From Chitinophagales bacterium (lineage in GTDB: Bacteria > Bacteroidota > Bacteroidia > Chitinophagales > Saprospiraceae), in contig JAKSDI010000193.1 of NCBI GenBank assembly GCA_022360175.1, positions 1 through 62,116 on the forward strand: 62,116 bases of DNA. Direction: 5' to 3'. The translations under genes and the position numbers were made by a program. Under the pieces are notes generated by a model, which saw nothing but the letters and a program-made list of their open reading frames with translations, made no database searches and had not been told where the DNA came from. Position 1 is the first letter of the stretch. Every line of letters starts with the position of its first letter. Positions 34,834 through 43,938 of the stretch are shown piece by piece.

Positions 34834-37692
34834 ATGAAAAGCTATATTCTACTTTTAATGGCATGTTTAATAAGCTCTTTAAGCTATGGACAAGGGTGGT
34901 TAGAAATATATGATAATGGAAGTGCTGGTACTTCCTGGGGATTAGATGCCCTACCAACTGCAGATGGGGGGTATCTTACATTAGGTGATTATATGTTGCC
35001 TACTGGGGGTGTAAGAAATTATCATCGTTTGATAAAGGTTGATGCAGGTGGTGCGATACAGTGGGAGTCTATTCCCTTTGAAGGAGAAATAAGAGAAGAT
35101 TATGCACGAGAATTATTACCTGCTCCAGATGAGGGGAGTTTCGTATTAACTTCTTCAAGGGGTATGTATGCAGGTGAAACCAACAAGATTTGGTTATTGC
35201 GTTACAATAGCATTGGTGATACACTTTGGACAAGGTCTTATCAATATGGAGGACATGCGACCTTTGCTTCCACGATGGCTCCTATGCCTGATGGCAAAAT
35301 AGTTATTGCTGGATATTATAATCATACATTTGAAGAGGAATCTAAAGCCTACCTACTTCAAATTGATGAGTTTGGAAATGTTGATTGGCAAACTACCTAT
35401 GATATACCAACACCTGGATTGAATCATCCGATAGAAAACCTGGAAGCTTTATCAGATGGAGGTTTTGTAGCTGTGGGAGCATGGGATAGCCCTGACCGGG
35501 GGCATGTGTTGAGATTTGATGATGAAGGTAATATGTTATGGCATAAAGAATATACACTAACAACAGGAGATTACTTCTGGGATATTCTGGAAGCAGATAA
35601 TGGTGATTTTATGGTTTGTGGAAATGTTAGTGGTATTGCAGGGATTAGCCCTTTAGTCATCCGATTAGACCATGATGGTAATGAACTTTGGCAGCAATTT
35701 TATGGTGTATCGTATAGCAGTGCAGTAGAATTGGTGAAAGCTCAGGATGGAGGTTATATTGTGGCGGGAAGCCTGGATAACTATATCTGGTATCCGATCG
35801 CTACTAAAGGTTTTATTTTAAAGATTGATGAAGATGGCAATGAAATCTGGGCGAATGTCCTGGAAGATTTATTTGGGGGGTACTATCGCCTGGGTAGTAT
35901 TCAGCCAATTCCCGGAGGAGGATATATTTGTGCCGGGGAGCAGACCTGGAATCATTTGTTGATGAAAATTGATGGGCAGGGCAATCTTTATACTAATCAG
36001 GTGAATGGATATGTACATAGAGATGAGGTAGAAAATTGTTTATACGATGATGGCGAAACTGGTTTGAGCCATTGGATAGTAGAAATTCAGGAACCAGAGT
36101 CAGGGGCTTCTTTTTATACAACTACTGATAGCAGTGGTTATTATGAAGTCACTATAGACACAGGAGATTATACCCTTATCCTGACTCCTCCCAATGGTTA
36201 TTGGCAGGCTTGTGAATCGGAACAAACAATAAACCTGGCAAGCTTTTATGATACAACAGAAGTACACTTCCCTATAGAGGCTTTAGTGGATTGCCCTCTA
36301 TTAGAAATTGATGTTTCTGTTCCTTTCCTCCGTCGTTGTTTTGACAATTACTATACTATACATTATTGCAATGATGGACCCACAGCGGCTACAAATGCTA
36401 CTATATCACTTACGTTAGATCCTTATATGAATATGGTAAGCAGTGAATTGCCTTATTCTATTAATTCAGAGGGCCTTTATGAATTTGATTTGGGAACAGT
36501 ACCTTCTAATCACTGTGATCACTTTCAGTTTGTAGCTTACCTGGATTGTGATGCTACGGTATTAGGACAAACTCATTGTGTAGAAGTGGAAATGCTATCG
36601 GATTCCTGTGGAGATGCTGGTGATTTTCCAATCATAGAAGTGTTAGGAGAATGCGAAGGAGATTCTGTGGTGTTCACTTTGCGTAACATAGGCGGTGTTG
36701 ATATGGATTCACCGGCCAATTATATTGTAATTGAGGATGATGTGATGTATACTCCTATGCCTTATATGCTTATAGCAGGAGAAGACAAACGTTTTGCCTT
36801 TGAGGCAAACGGATCAACTTTCCGTATGGAAGTAGAGCGATACCCTAATTCTTTTGCTGAGGAGTATGTTAGTCGTACCATAGAGGGTTGTGGCGTCTGG
36901 CCGTTCTCTTTAGGATTTGTAAATCAATTTCCATTATACACTACCGGAGATCAGGATATTGACTGTCAGGAAAATATTGGGGCATATGATCCTAATGATA
37001 AGAGAGCTTTCCCAAGAGGCTATGATGAAGCTCATTATATCAAAAAGAATACCCCACTGGAATATCATATTCGTTTCCAGAATACAGGTACAGATACTGC
37101 GTTTAATGTGGTTATTCGGGATACGCTATCTCCCTGGTTAGATCCAGGTACCATCAAAGTAGGAGCTGCCAGCCATGAATTTGAATGGAGTTTGAGTGGA
37201 GAAGGGATTTTACAATTCAGTTTTAATAATATTATGCTACCAGATAGCAATATCAACGAACCAGCATCTCACGGATACATCCGATTTGGTATAGAATTGG
37301 AAGAAGAGGTGCCTCTGGGTACAGAAATTTTTAATAGTGCTGCTATTTTCTTTGATTTTAATGCGCCGGTTATTACCAATACTACATTCCACACTGTAGG
37401 TGAAAATTTTGTTGAAGTAGTGAATGCTACAGGAGCTGAAATAAAAGCCAAAGTGGAAGTAAGTGCTTATCCAAATCCGGCATCAGAAATAGTGAGGCTC
37501 CAGATAACGGGAGTACCTGTTACAGAAGGAATCTTTGATCTTTATAACACCAATGGACAAAAAGTCATTAGTTTACCTTTCGATCAGGAACGCTTTGATT
37601 TAGATGTTGATCAGCTGTCATCAGGTATTTATTTCTTTCATCTGTTGATGAATAAAAAGAGAGTAGGAAGTGGAAAATTAATAATAGAATAG
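34834..37692 (+). CDS. T9SS surface protein 3: beta-propeller, SdrD-B-like, DUF11 and DUF7619 domains
   Basis: A 952-residue exported protein, signal peptide ending in LSYG (about 19), then QGW as in surface protein 1. Residues ~20-385 repeat the GGYLTLG / GGFVAVG and DEDGNEIW blade pattern. An SdrD-B-like segment follows (GYVHRDEVENCLYDDGET), then two Ig-like domains, and a complete DUF7619 domain with YDPNDKRAFP and YHIRFQNTGTDTAFNVVIRD. The end is a T9SS type A sorting domain (AYPNPASEIVRLQI). It keeps the canonical YDPNDK motif that surface proteins 1 and 2 have lost. Confidence 0.9.
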   Translation: MKSYILLLMACLISSLSYGQGWLEIYDNGSAGTSWGLDALPTADGGYLTLGDYMLPTGGVRNYHRLIKVDAGGAIQWESIPFEGEIREDYARELLPAPDEGSFVLTSSRGMYAGETNKIWLLRYNSIGDTLWTRSYQYGGHATFASTMAPMPDGKIVIAGYYNHTFEEESKAYLLQIDEFGNVDWQTTYDIPTPGLNHPIENLEALSDGGFVAVGAWDSPDRGHVLRFDDEGNMLWHKEYTLTTGDYFWDILEADNGDFMVCGNVSGIAGISPLVIRLDHDGNELWQQFYGVSYSSAVELVKAQDGGYIVAGSLDNYIWYPIATKGFILKIDEDGNEIWANVLEDLFGGYYRLGSIQPIPGGGYICAGEQTWNHLLMKIDGQGNLYTNQVNGYVHRDEVENCLYDDGETGLSHWIVEIQEPESGASFYTTTDSSGYYEVTIDTGDYTLILTPPNGYWQACESEQTINLASFYDTTEVHFPIEALVDCPLLEIDVSVPFLRRCFDNYYTIHYCNDGPTAATNATISLTLDPYMNMVSSELPYSINSEGLYEFDLGTVPSNHCDHFQFVAYLDCDATVLGQTHCVEVEMLSDSCGDAGDFPIIEVLGECEGDSVVFTLRNIGGVDMDSPANYIVIEDDVMYTPMPYMLIAGEDKRFAFEANGSTFRMEVERYPNSFAEEYVSRTIEGCGVWPFSLGFVNQFPLYTTGDQDIDCQENIGAYDPNDKRAFPRGYDEAHYIKKNTPLEYHIRFQNTGTDTAFNVVIRDTLSPWLDPGTIKVGAASHEFEWSLSGEGILQFSFNNIMLPDSNINEPASHGYIRFGIELEEEVPLGTEIFNSAAIFFDFNAPVITNTTFHTVGENFVEVVNATGAEIKAKVEVSAYPNPASEIVRLQITGVPVTEGIFDLYNTNGQKVISLPFDQERFDLDVDQLSSGIYFFHLLMNKKRVGSGKLIIE

Positions 37693-37693
37693 T

Positions 37694-37825
37694 ACCGCCG
37701 ATTTCCAGATCGGTAGTTATTGATCTCCAAATTGGAATTCTTCCGATCTGGAGATCAGAGGTACGGTCTGGAGATCGGGGTATGATCAGGAAATTGGAGT
37801 TTTTCCAATCTGGAGATCGGAAATA
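37694..37825. repeat. Cluster of short inverted and direct repeats
   Basis: At least four versions of the palindrome-like core GATCTCCAGAT / ATCTGGAGATC lie in 130 bases. Two ~32-nt units, read on the minus strand as GATCTCCAGATtGGAA... and GATCTCCAGATcGGAA... followed by a TCCAATTT end, are about 80% identical. A 9-bp hairpin TGATCTCCA/TGGAGATCA is present. The cluster lies between convergent genes and runs into the last codons of the NAD(P)-binding protein gene. Confidence 0.75.
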
Positions 37826-38472
37826 CATTTCAAAATATCTCTGTTCTCCAGAATTTCCTGTTTTTCCCCATTGAGTCCTACATAGGTCATGGCTGCAGCT
37901 AGTTCAGTCGATTTAATACTGCTATTAGGGCCGAGTAATCTTTTAAGGATTGGATAGAGTGCTCGGCTTAATCTATACATCATGTTGGGCTCTTTTCTGG
38001 CTTTGACAGGATAGATATACCCAGGCCTGAATGTATAGAAGTTTAATCCTAATGTATGAATCGCGTTTTCTGTCATGCCTTTATATTTGGCGAAAGCCAT
38101 CCGACTTTTTTCTGTTCGATCGGCACCGGCACCACTTAAGAGACAAAAATTTGCATCTGGGCTGTTTTTCTTAAGTGCCTCCGCAAAAGCAACAGCATAA
38201 TCGACCGTGATCATCTTGAATTGTTCATCTGATACCTGGCCGGTATAAACGCCAATACAGAAAAAGGCAGCATCAATATCCTGAAACAAAATCTGCTGCT
38301 GTGAGTAGTCATTAAAATCTTTAATAACTACTTCTTGGAGTTTATCATGTTGTTGAGCTGTTTCCTTGCGGACTAAGGAGGTAACCTGAGATATTGTTGG
38401 CGAATTTAGACAATATTCTAATACCAGACTACCTACCATTCCAGTCGCTCCTGTAATGAGTACTTTTTTCAT
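37786..38472 (-). CDS. NAD(P)H-binding atypical SDR (HTATIP2-like)
   Basis: A 228-residue protein with the Rossmann motif LITGATGMVGS (GxxGxxG), FFCIGVYTG and FRPGYIYPVKARKEPN, a pattern of atypical SDR oxidoreductases related to HTATIP2. The natural end of the domain appears to be near QEILENRDIL. The last ~13 residues (CISDLQIGKTPIS) are translated from the repeat cluster, so the original stop may have been lost. Sixteen bases separate it from the upstream SDR gene, so the two form an operon. Confidence 0.82.
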   Translation of the reverse strand: MKKVLITGATGMVGSLVLEYCLNSPTISQVTSLVRKETAQQHDKLQEVVIKDFNDYSQQQILFQDIDAAFFCIGVYTGQVSDEQFKMITVDYAVAFAEALKKNSPDANFCLLSGAGADRTEKSRMAFAKYKGMTENAIHTLGLNFYTFRPGYIYPVKARKEPNMMYRLSRALYPILKRLLGPNSSIKSTELAAAMTYVGLNGEKQEILENRDILKCISDLQIGKTPIS

Positions 38473-38488
38473 ATGAATAACAATAAGA

Positions 38489-39319
38489 TCAATTATTTCC
38501 CATATTCTTTACCATTCTTAGAATAGTCTTGTCAAACATTCTGTCACTAAACCATTGTCTGAAGAATAATACTTGCTTTGCCATTTTACCTGCTGCATAG
38601 CGCGTTTTAGGCCTGGATGCCTGGATCGCTTTTGAGATGATATTGGCAATGACAGAAGGAGGAGAACTATTACCAGGCTTTTCTGTATTGGCCATGGTCA
38701 TTGAAATCGCTTCTGCCAAATCGGCGTATGGACCATTTTTAGAGTTGGCGAAATTATCACTAAGTACATCTGCAAACTCTGTTTTTATAGCACCAGGTTC
38801 CACGATTATAACATCGATACCAAACTGTTGTACTTCAATGCGCAGGCAATCACTCCAGCCTTCAAGAGCATGTTTGGTAGCATGGTACCAGGCACCTAGG
38901 GGGCTATATATTTTACCACCTACAGAGGAAACATTGATGATCTTTCCTGACTTTTGTTGCCTCATTGCTGGTATGACTGCTTTTGTAACCTCTGCCAAAC
39001 CAAATATATTGACTTCAAATTGTCTTTTGGCTTCCTCATAAGAAACTTCTTCTACTGCTCCCCAAATGGCATAACCGGCATTATTTACAAGTACATCAAT
39101 ACGTCCTTCCTTTTCAATGATCTTTTGTATCTCAGTGTGTACTTGTTCGTGATTGGTCACATCCATTTTTACTGCATGGCCTCCAGCTGTTTCAATGTCT
39201 TGCATCTTTTCTACTCTACGAGCTGCTCCATAAACAATATGCCCTTCCTTTACTAACTGTAGAGCCGTTGATTTTCCAATTCCTGATGAGGCTCCGGTTA
39301 CTATGATTACTTTTTTCAT
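38489..39319 (-). CDS. Classical short-chain dehydrogenase/reductase
   Basis: A 276-residue classical SDR: TGASSGIG cofactor site, VNNAGYA, SSVGG catalytic Ser and YHATKHA (Tyr-x-x-x-Lys). The loop EPGAIKTEF follows. It should reduce or oxidise a small carbonyl or hydroxyl compound with NAD(P). It leads the two-gene operon with the atypical SDR. Confidence 0.92.
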   Translation of the reverse strand: MKKVIIVTGASSGIGKSTALQLVKEGHIVYGAARRVEKMQDIETAGGHAVKMDVTNHEQVHTEIQKIIEKEGRIDVLVNNAGYAIWGAVEEVSYEEAKRQFEVNIFGLAEVTKAVIPAMRQQKSGKIINVSSVGGKIYSPLGAWYHATKHALEGWSDCLRIEVQQFGIDVIIVEPGAIKTEFADVLSDNFANSKNGPYADLAEAISMTMANTEKPGNSSPPSVIANIISKAIQASRPKTRYAAGKMAKQVLFFRQWFSDRMFDKTILRMVKNMGNN

Positions 39320-39515
39320 TTTGAATCGTTTTGTTAAACTATCGATACAAAATTAGCTGATTCAGAAGAGAGGCATTTACACATATTCCAGATTGATTAA
39401 CACATATTGCAGATAATTTAAGGAAAGCAACTTTTGTATAAAGATAGTGTTTTTAATGTGCTGAAGAAGACATACCCTTAATCCTAGGGGGAGTAAATTT
39501 GTAAAAAAATTAAAG

Positions 39516-39893
39516 ATGCCAACAGTAAAGCTGACAACAGAGCAATTCAAACAAAATATATTTGATTACACCACTGAAACCGAGTGGAACTACAAGGGAG
39601 AACTTCCTGCAATTATTGATTTTTATGCCGATTGGTGTGGGCCTTGTAAAATGATAGCACCTGTATTGGAGCAATTATCGGATGAATATAAAGATGACCT
39701 GATAATTTACAAAGTAGATACGGAAGTAGAATTAGAACTTTCTGCTGTATTTGGAATCAGGAGTATTCCTTCATTATTATTTATCCCAATGGAAGGTAAG
39801 CCAATGATGCAGGCAGGGGCACTCAATAAGTTTCAGCTAAAGTCAGTAATCGATAATCAATTGGTTAAGAAAGAAGTAGTGGAAGACGAATAG
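39516..39893 (+). CDS. trxA: Thioredoxin
   Basis: A 125-residue thioredoxin fold with the redox site WCGPCK (C41, C44) and the cis-proline P84 in RSIPSLLF. No signal peptide, so it acts in the cytoplasm on disulfides and as hydrogen donor for reductases such as Msr proteins. The N-terminus is about 15 residues longer than E. coli TrxA and the C-terminus is acidic (KKEVVEDE). TAAATTTG just upstream (about 39497-39504) is a possible -7 element. Confidence 0.92.
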   Translation: MPTVKLTTEQFKQNIFDYTTETEWNYKGELPAIIDFYADWCGPCKMIAPVLEQLSDEYKDDLIIYKVDTEVELELSAVFGIRSIPSLLFIPMEGKPMMQAGALNKFQLKSVIDNQLVKKEVVEDE

Positions 39894-39937
39894 GGATATT
39901 GGGATTTTCCACAGATTTTTGAATGAAAAGCTGTTAG

Positions 39938-40006
39938 GGTCCACAAATGGCACTTATTGCACGAATTCTTACTTCCAGACTTTCGTGAAATCTGTGAAAT
40001 TTACTC
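39938..40006 (+). repeat. Dispersed repeat R1, copy 1
   Basis: About 70 bases, starting GGGTCCACAAATGGCACTTA and passing through GCACGAATT and ACTTTCGTGAAATC, match the reverse complement of 59218-59286 at most positions, with a short gap. It lies in the 348-base gap after the thioredoxin gene. The rest of the gap (to 40241) shows no gene. A short open frame here only reflects the repeat. Confidence 0.65.
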
Positions 40007-40241
40007 GGTCAAGCCTCGTGAGAAAAGTTGTGGACCCTTTATCTATATTTATAGCTATCAATGAGGTTTTCCTCCCGAAGGCATTTGAAACTCAAAGATG
40101 ACCGTATAGCTTTTAATTGTAACCTGCCTACCTTGGTTAGCAGACAGGCCTGCAGGGGTATTCCTTGTAAAACTTGGCTTTAATATATAGTAGTTGACGT
40201 ATACTAAACCTCGAAGATTTAGTATCTGTAGGTTGACCTGC

Positions 40242-40829
40242 CTAAAAAGTATATCCCACATGTAGCGTTGCAAACATACTAATAGGAGATATATCGTATT
40301 CCAGCCCCTCCAACATATTTGTCCCTGATACCTTTGAAGTATAACCAAGCCCTCCCCATGCCTTAAAATAGATAGGTAATGTAAATGGCTGAAGTGTATA
40401 ACCACCATAACCCATGAGGAGAAAGTTTTGATATTTGGAGTAACCAGCTATTCTTTCCTGCTCTATTTTATATTCTTGTAAGCTTATTTGAGAGCCGATA
40501 AACCATCTGTGATTCACTTGTGTAAAGTGATACTCCCCGAATAAGCCGTAGCCCTGGTTAATGCGCACTCCCCAGTCTTTATTCTTGTTTTTATCATTGA
40601 GGTCAACAAAAAAAGATGGCATATCCATTGCATAGATGCCAAGCCCAAACAGATAATGATTACTCCTTTTAGGCTGGATGCGTAGATGAGCTGAATAGCC
40701 CTTAAAAACAAAAGTCGCAGGGTCGACCTCTAGCGAGAACCTTGTCTTTTTATGTCGCAAATCCTCATTCTGAGATGAAACATTAAGTGTAGCTATAGCC
40801 GTGATAAGAATGATCAGGACCCATTTCAT
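40242..40829 (-). CDS. Exported probable outer-membrane barrel protein
   Basis: From the ATG at 40829 the 195-residue protein begins MKWVLIILITAIATLNVSSQ, a signal peptide; an earlier in-frame ATG at 40868 would add 13 residues in front of it. The body alternates aromatic residues (HYLFGLGIYAMDMPSFF, FLLMGYGGYTLQPF) and ends in LHVGYTF, with the C-terminal Phe of outer-membrane barrels. No family was recognised. Confidence 0.75.
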   Translation of the reverse strand: MKWVLIILITAIATLNVSSQNEDLRHKKTRFSLEVDPATFVFKGYSAHLRIQPKRSNHYLFGLGIYAMDMPSFFVDLNDKNKNKDWGVRINQGYGLFGEYHFTQVNHRWFIGSQISLQEYKIEQERIAGYSKYQNFLLMGYGGYTLQPFTLPIYFKAWGGLGYTSKVSGTNMLEGLEYDISPISMFATLHVGYTF

Positions 40830-40910
40830 TGATTGAGAGGTTCTATTAAAAATTAAATAATTAAACATAATATTTAGTATATTTAGTTTAAGTGAAAAAA
40901 ATTAATATTC

Positions 40911-41339
40911 TTAACTGCTCATTTCATTCAGAATTTGAGCAATGTTTTTTTGAGCCAGCATATGCTTCATGTTATCTTCTGTTTCTCCAAACAGCTTTTG
41001 TAAGATAACTTGGGCGTTATCAGGTCGTTTTCCACTTGCGTGAATATCAAAAGAGGTATTAAAGAGAGGTTTTCCTTTTTCAATGGCATTAAAAATATCT
41101 AGTATGGTGATTTTCTCTGGTTCTTTTGTCAGTCGTACTCCTCCATGCTTACCTTCCTTGGTTTGGATAATTCCCTCAACTGTTAAGCTCTTCAAGATTT
41201 GTACCAGTGTGGGTTTAGGGATGTTAAGAATTTCAGATATCGATCTTGTTGAGAGGTATTCATACTGCCCCTGTCTCATCTTGTCGGAAATGAAGATAAC
41301 TACCAGGATGGCTTTAGAAAAGGACAATGAATAGCTCAT
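40911..41339 (-). CDS. Rrf2-family transcriptional regulator
   Basis: A 142-residue winged-helix protein: SLSFSKAILVVIFI start, STRSISEILNIPKPTLVQILKSLTVEGII helix-turn-helix, KGKHGGVRL wing and ITILDIFNAIEKG dimerisation helix, all Rrf2 hallmarks. No Cys cluster is present, so it is not an iron-sulfur sensor; redox or another signal would be needed. It lies just downstream of the DUF2071 gene and upstream of the exported barrel. Confidence 0.88.
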   Translation of the reverse strand: MSYSLSFSKAILVVIFISDKMRQGQYEYLSTRSISEILNIPKPTLVQILKSLTVEGIIQTKEGKHGGVRLTKEPEKITILDIFNAIEKGKPLFNTSFDIHASGKRPDNAQVILQKLFGETEDNMKHMLAQKNIAQILNEMSS

Positions 41340-41415
41340 ACTATATATGTTGTATATTTAGTTGCAAAGTAAAGAATAAATTGGGAAAGCTGCAAGGGAG
41401 GAGCTGAAAATCTAT

Positions 41416-42144
41416 TTAGGCCGATCTACGATTACTCATCTTATCCCACGCGATTACCTGTACCCCTGGAGAGTAGTGGATTAAAGTAGGGGAGTAGTTT
41501 AGCAGGGTAGAAAATCGTGGATAATGGACTTCTATATGCTCTAATTCAATTTCCAGGCTAGGCCATTCAATATGATGTATTTCAAATGCATTAATGGATG
41601 TAGGGCTATCCTGAAATAAGGCATACCTTTCTGTCAGCCACTTATCAAGTGCTGTTTTTTTAGTAATTGGTTGACCAAGATGGTAGCCTAATTCAAATTT
41701 ATCATTGAAGGATTGGTTGGAAGAAGTGTAATGGTTTTCTCGCCTGTTCATTTTCGAATATCGATAGGGCAGTTCAGACAATTGTTTGGCGATCTGGCAG
41801 GAAACTCTTTTCCCACCCTCAATACTCAAAAAATAAACACCGGCTTTATCATTATAGCTTACATAGGTACGGATATTGATTTCATGGAAATTTGATATAG
41901 GAGGAAAAGCGGGTAAATTCCTTGGCCTGATTTTTTCCATGGTAAATGCTACGAGTGAAACCCAGGCCTGATTTTTGTGTAAATCAATTTCTAGTTCAAC
42001 GGGAACAAATTTTCTCAGCTCATTATAATCTACTCGCCAGTGCAGGAATATCGCATTGTTCCATTCCTGATAATATTTCCATTTGCTATTGGGAAGTTCC
42101 CACGGTCGATGGTTATTAATGTTTAGGATTTCGTTGATGGTCAT
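41416..42144 (-). CDS. DUF2071 (YqjF-like) family protein
   Basis: A 242-residue protein typical of DUF2071: AIFLHWRVDYNELRKFVPVELEID, AWVSLVAFTMEKIRPR, NIRTYV, GVYFLSIEGGKRVSCQIA and PYRYSKM. The biochemical role of this acetoacetate-decarboxylase-like family is not settled. Fifteen bases separate it from the upstream membrane-protein gene, so the two are probably cotranscribed. Confidence 0.88.
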   Translation of the reverse strand: MTINEILNINNHRPWELPNSKWKYYQEWNNAIFLHWRVDYNELRKFVPVELEIDLHKNQAWVSLVAFTMEKIRPRNLPAFPPISNFHEINIRTYVSYNDKAGVYFLSIEGGKRVSCQIAKQLSELPYRYSKMNRRENHYTSSNQSFNDKFELGYHLGQPITKKTALDKWLTERYALFQDSPTSINAFEIHHIEWPSLEIELEHIEVHYPRFSTLLNYSPTLIHYSPGVQVIAWDKMSNRRSA

Positions 42145-42159
42145 GATGATTGGCTTATC

Positions 42160-42834
42160 TTATTGATTCAAGATAAGCATTCTTGAGTCTATAAATTCTT
42201 TCAACGCCAATAAGCTTTGTTTCTTGCTTAGCAGATTTGTACCGTTCGTTTTGACAGTTTTTATATTTTTTAGATTAGGAAACGTCAACTTCCCTTTTGA
42301 CAGCGAATACATCCAAAGTAAATCCAGGTAGTTAAATACTATGTTTATCTTTTCAGGCAATGAAGTTTTAATCACTTCAAAACCTAATTTATGAGCAGTT
42401 CGCTCGCTAAAGAAATAAGAACTTCCTCTGATAATAACCGTTTCTGGTAGTGCTTTCTGCTCTATTTCATGAATGATTTCCAGCAATCCCTCCAGATAAA
42501 AAGATAGCATTTTATTTTGCCATGGCCTTCCAGGTTTAACTCCTTTCATATTAAAAAAATAATCGAAAGAAGTCCCATTGTGTAAATCCAACGAACGTTT
42601 ATTAGCCGCGAATACCAGTAGCATAGGAGAGAGGTAGGTATATATTTTCAACAAGCGGAATAGGGGTGTAGTCAGAAATTGAAGTAAGGGAACTATGATA
42701 AAAATCGGTAAAAAAGCGAGAACGGATTGATCTATAAGATTGCCCCACCAATCTAAGATGATGAGTAGTATTATGCTAAACAAAATGGCTATACCCCACT
42801 GAATAGCTAAAGGGAAATCACTGAATTTATTCAT
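42160..42834 (-). CDS. Membrane-anchored protein of unknown function
   Basis: A 224-residue protein with two N-terminal membrane spans (IQWGIAILFSIILLIILDWW and VLAFLPIFIIVPLLQFL). The soluble part includes TVIIRGSSYFFSERTAHKLGFEVIKTS, which is reminiscent of an acetyltransferase strand-helix but lacks a clear acetyl-CoA site. No family can be named. It is in the minus-strand run and probably coupled to DUF2071. Confidence 0.7.
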   Translation of the reverse strand: MNKFSDFPLAIQWGIAILFSIILLIILDWWGNLIDQSVLAFLPIFIIVPLLQFLTTPLFRLLKIYTYLSPMLLVFAANKRSLDLHNGTSFDYFFNMKGVKPGRPWQNKMLSFYLEGLLEIIHEIEQKALPETVIIRGSSYFFSERTAHKLGFEVIKTSLPEKINIVFNYLDLLWMYSLSKGKLTFPNLKNIKTVKTNGTNLLSKKQSLLALKEFIDSRMLILNQ

Positions 42835-42887
42835 TAATCAATTTAGCTGTATGATACACTTATTTTAGAGCTCATGTTAATAGCTTA

Positions 42888-43934
42888 TTATTTCATCGCT
42901 TTCTGAACCAGCTTTATCATGGTTTTGAATGATATGTCAGGATGAGCTACTTGGTTGACCGTACCTGCTATATACAAGTCTTTTTTGGGGCTGTGATATG
43001 CCAATGCACCAGAAAGCCCTGAGTGGCCAATTAGCTCCGGAAATGACCCTGTAGGATTGAAAATCCAGGGGAGTTTGATTTTATGGATACCTATTCCTGA
43101 CCGTATAGGGAAGAAAATTTTATTCCATTGTTTCAACCCTTCAATATAATCTTTGGGGAATAATTGCCCCGAGAAAAATGCTTCAATAAATATTAGCATA
43201 TCACTGGAAGTAGAAACTATACCACCATCAGGGCCAAAGGAAGTCATCGCTTTGGGGATATGTAATTCTCTTTCTTTGAAATATAAATGCATAGGCCGTT
43301 TATCCTCAGGATCTTGATATAGATAGGTATGCTTTAACTGTAAAATCTGGATGATCATTTCCTTGCAATTAGAGGCATATGATTGTTGAGTGATATTTTC
43401 TATGATTTTGCCCAATAATTGAAAATTAGCATCTGAATAATGAGCTTTACCTTTTGTGCCAGGTGCAAAAACAGGCTTCATGGATTTACTATGATCAAGG
43501 GCTTCTTCTAAGGTCCATGCCCGGTCATTGCCACTGGTAAGTTGATCTTCCCAGCTTTTTCCGTCAGCACCTTTCTTTTGGAAATAGTCAGGAATACCTG
43601 AGGTATGTGCAAGAAGATGTCTGATTGTGATAGTGCCTGAATAATCCTTACCCTTATAAGTATGCAATCCCTTTGTTAAGGACGCATCTATGTATCTACT
43701 GATCTTATCAGTGAGATTTAATTTCCCCTGAGATTGCAGGTTTAAAATGATGGCAGTAGTAAATAACTTTGTTGTACTAGCTATAAAATAGGCCTGGTCA
43801 TTGCGCATATTCCCGGCTGAGCTGCACCATACTTCTCCTTTGTATTTAATAGCAAATGAGGTTCCGAATACCTTCTTATTATCAACTAATTTATCAAGTA
43901 CAGTTTGTAAGGCTTTGTTTTTAGTGATCGTCAT
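42888..43934 (-). CDS. Beta-lactamase-like serine hydrolase (class C/PBP4* fold)
   Basis: From the ATG at 43934 the protein is 348 residues; a TTG at 43958 would overlap the cupin gene by 20 bases. The nucleophile motif is S53TTK56 in FIASTTKLF, and YSDANF supplies the Tyr-x-Asn-like element. HTSGIPDYF and GHSGLSGALAYHSPKKD match the family, with HSG as the third motif. No signal peptide is seen, so it is probably a cytoplasmic or non-classically exported esterase or peptidase rather than a true beta-lactamase. Confidence 0.85.
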   Translation of the reverse strand: MTITKNKALQTVLDKLVDNKKVFGTSFAIKYKGEVWCSSAGNMRNDQAYFIASTTKLFTTAIILNLQSQGKLNLTDKISRYIDASLTKGLHTYKGKDYSGTITIRHLLAHTSGIPDYFQKKGADGKSWEDQLTSGNDRAWTLEEALDHSKSMKPVFAPGTKGKAHYSDANFQLLGKIIENITQQSYASNCKEMIIQILQLKHTYLYQDPEDKRPMHLYFKERELHIPKAMTSFGPDGGIVSTSSDMLIFIEAFFSGQLFPKDYIEGLKQWNKIFFPIRSGIGIHKIKLPWIFNPTGSFPELIGHSGLSGALAYHSPKKDLYIAGTVNQVAHPDISFKTMIKLVQKAMK

Positions 43935-43938
43935 CGTG

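Noticed and set aside
37568-37828. 86-codon minus-strand frame over the repeat cluster
   Set aside because: Its residues (RSPDW..., SDLQIG, ...) are translations of the repeats and of the antisense of the surface-protein end; no real gene.
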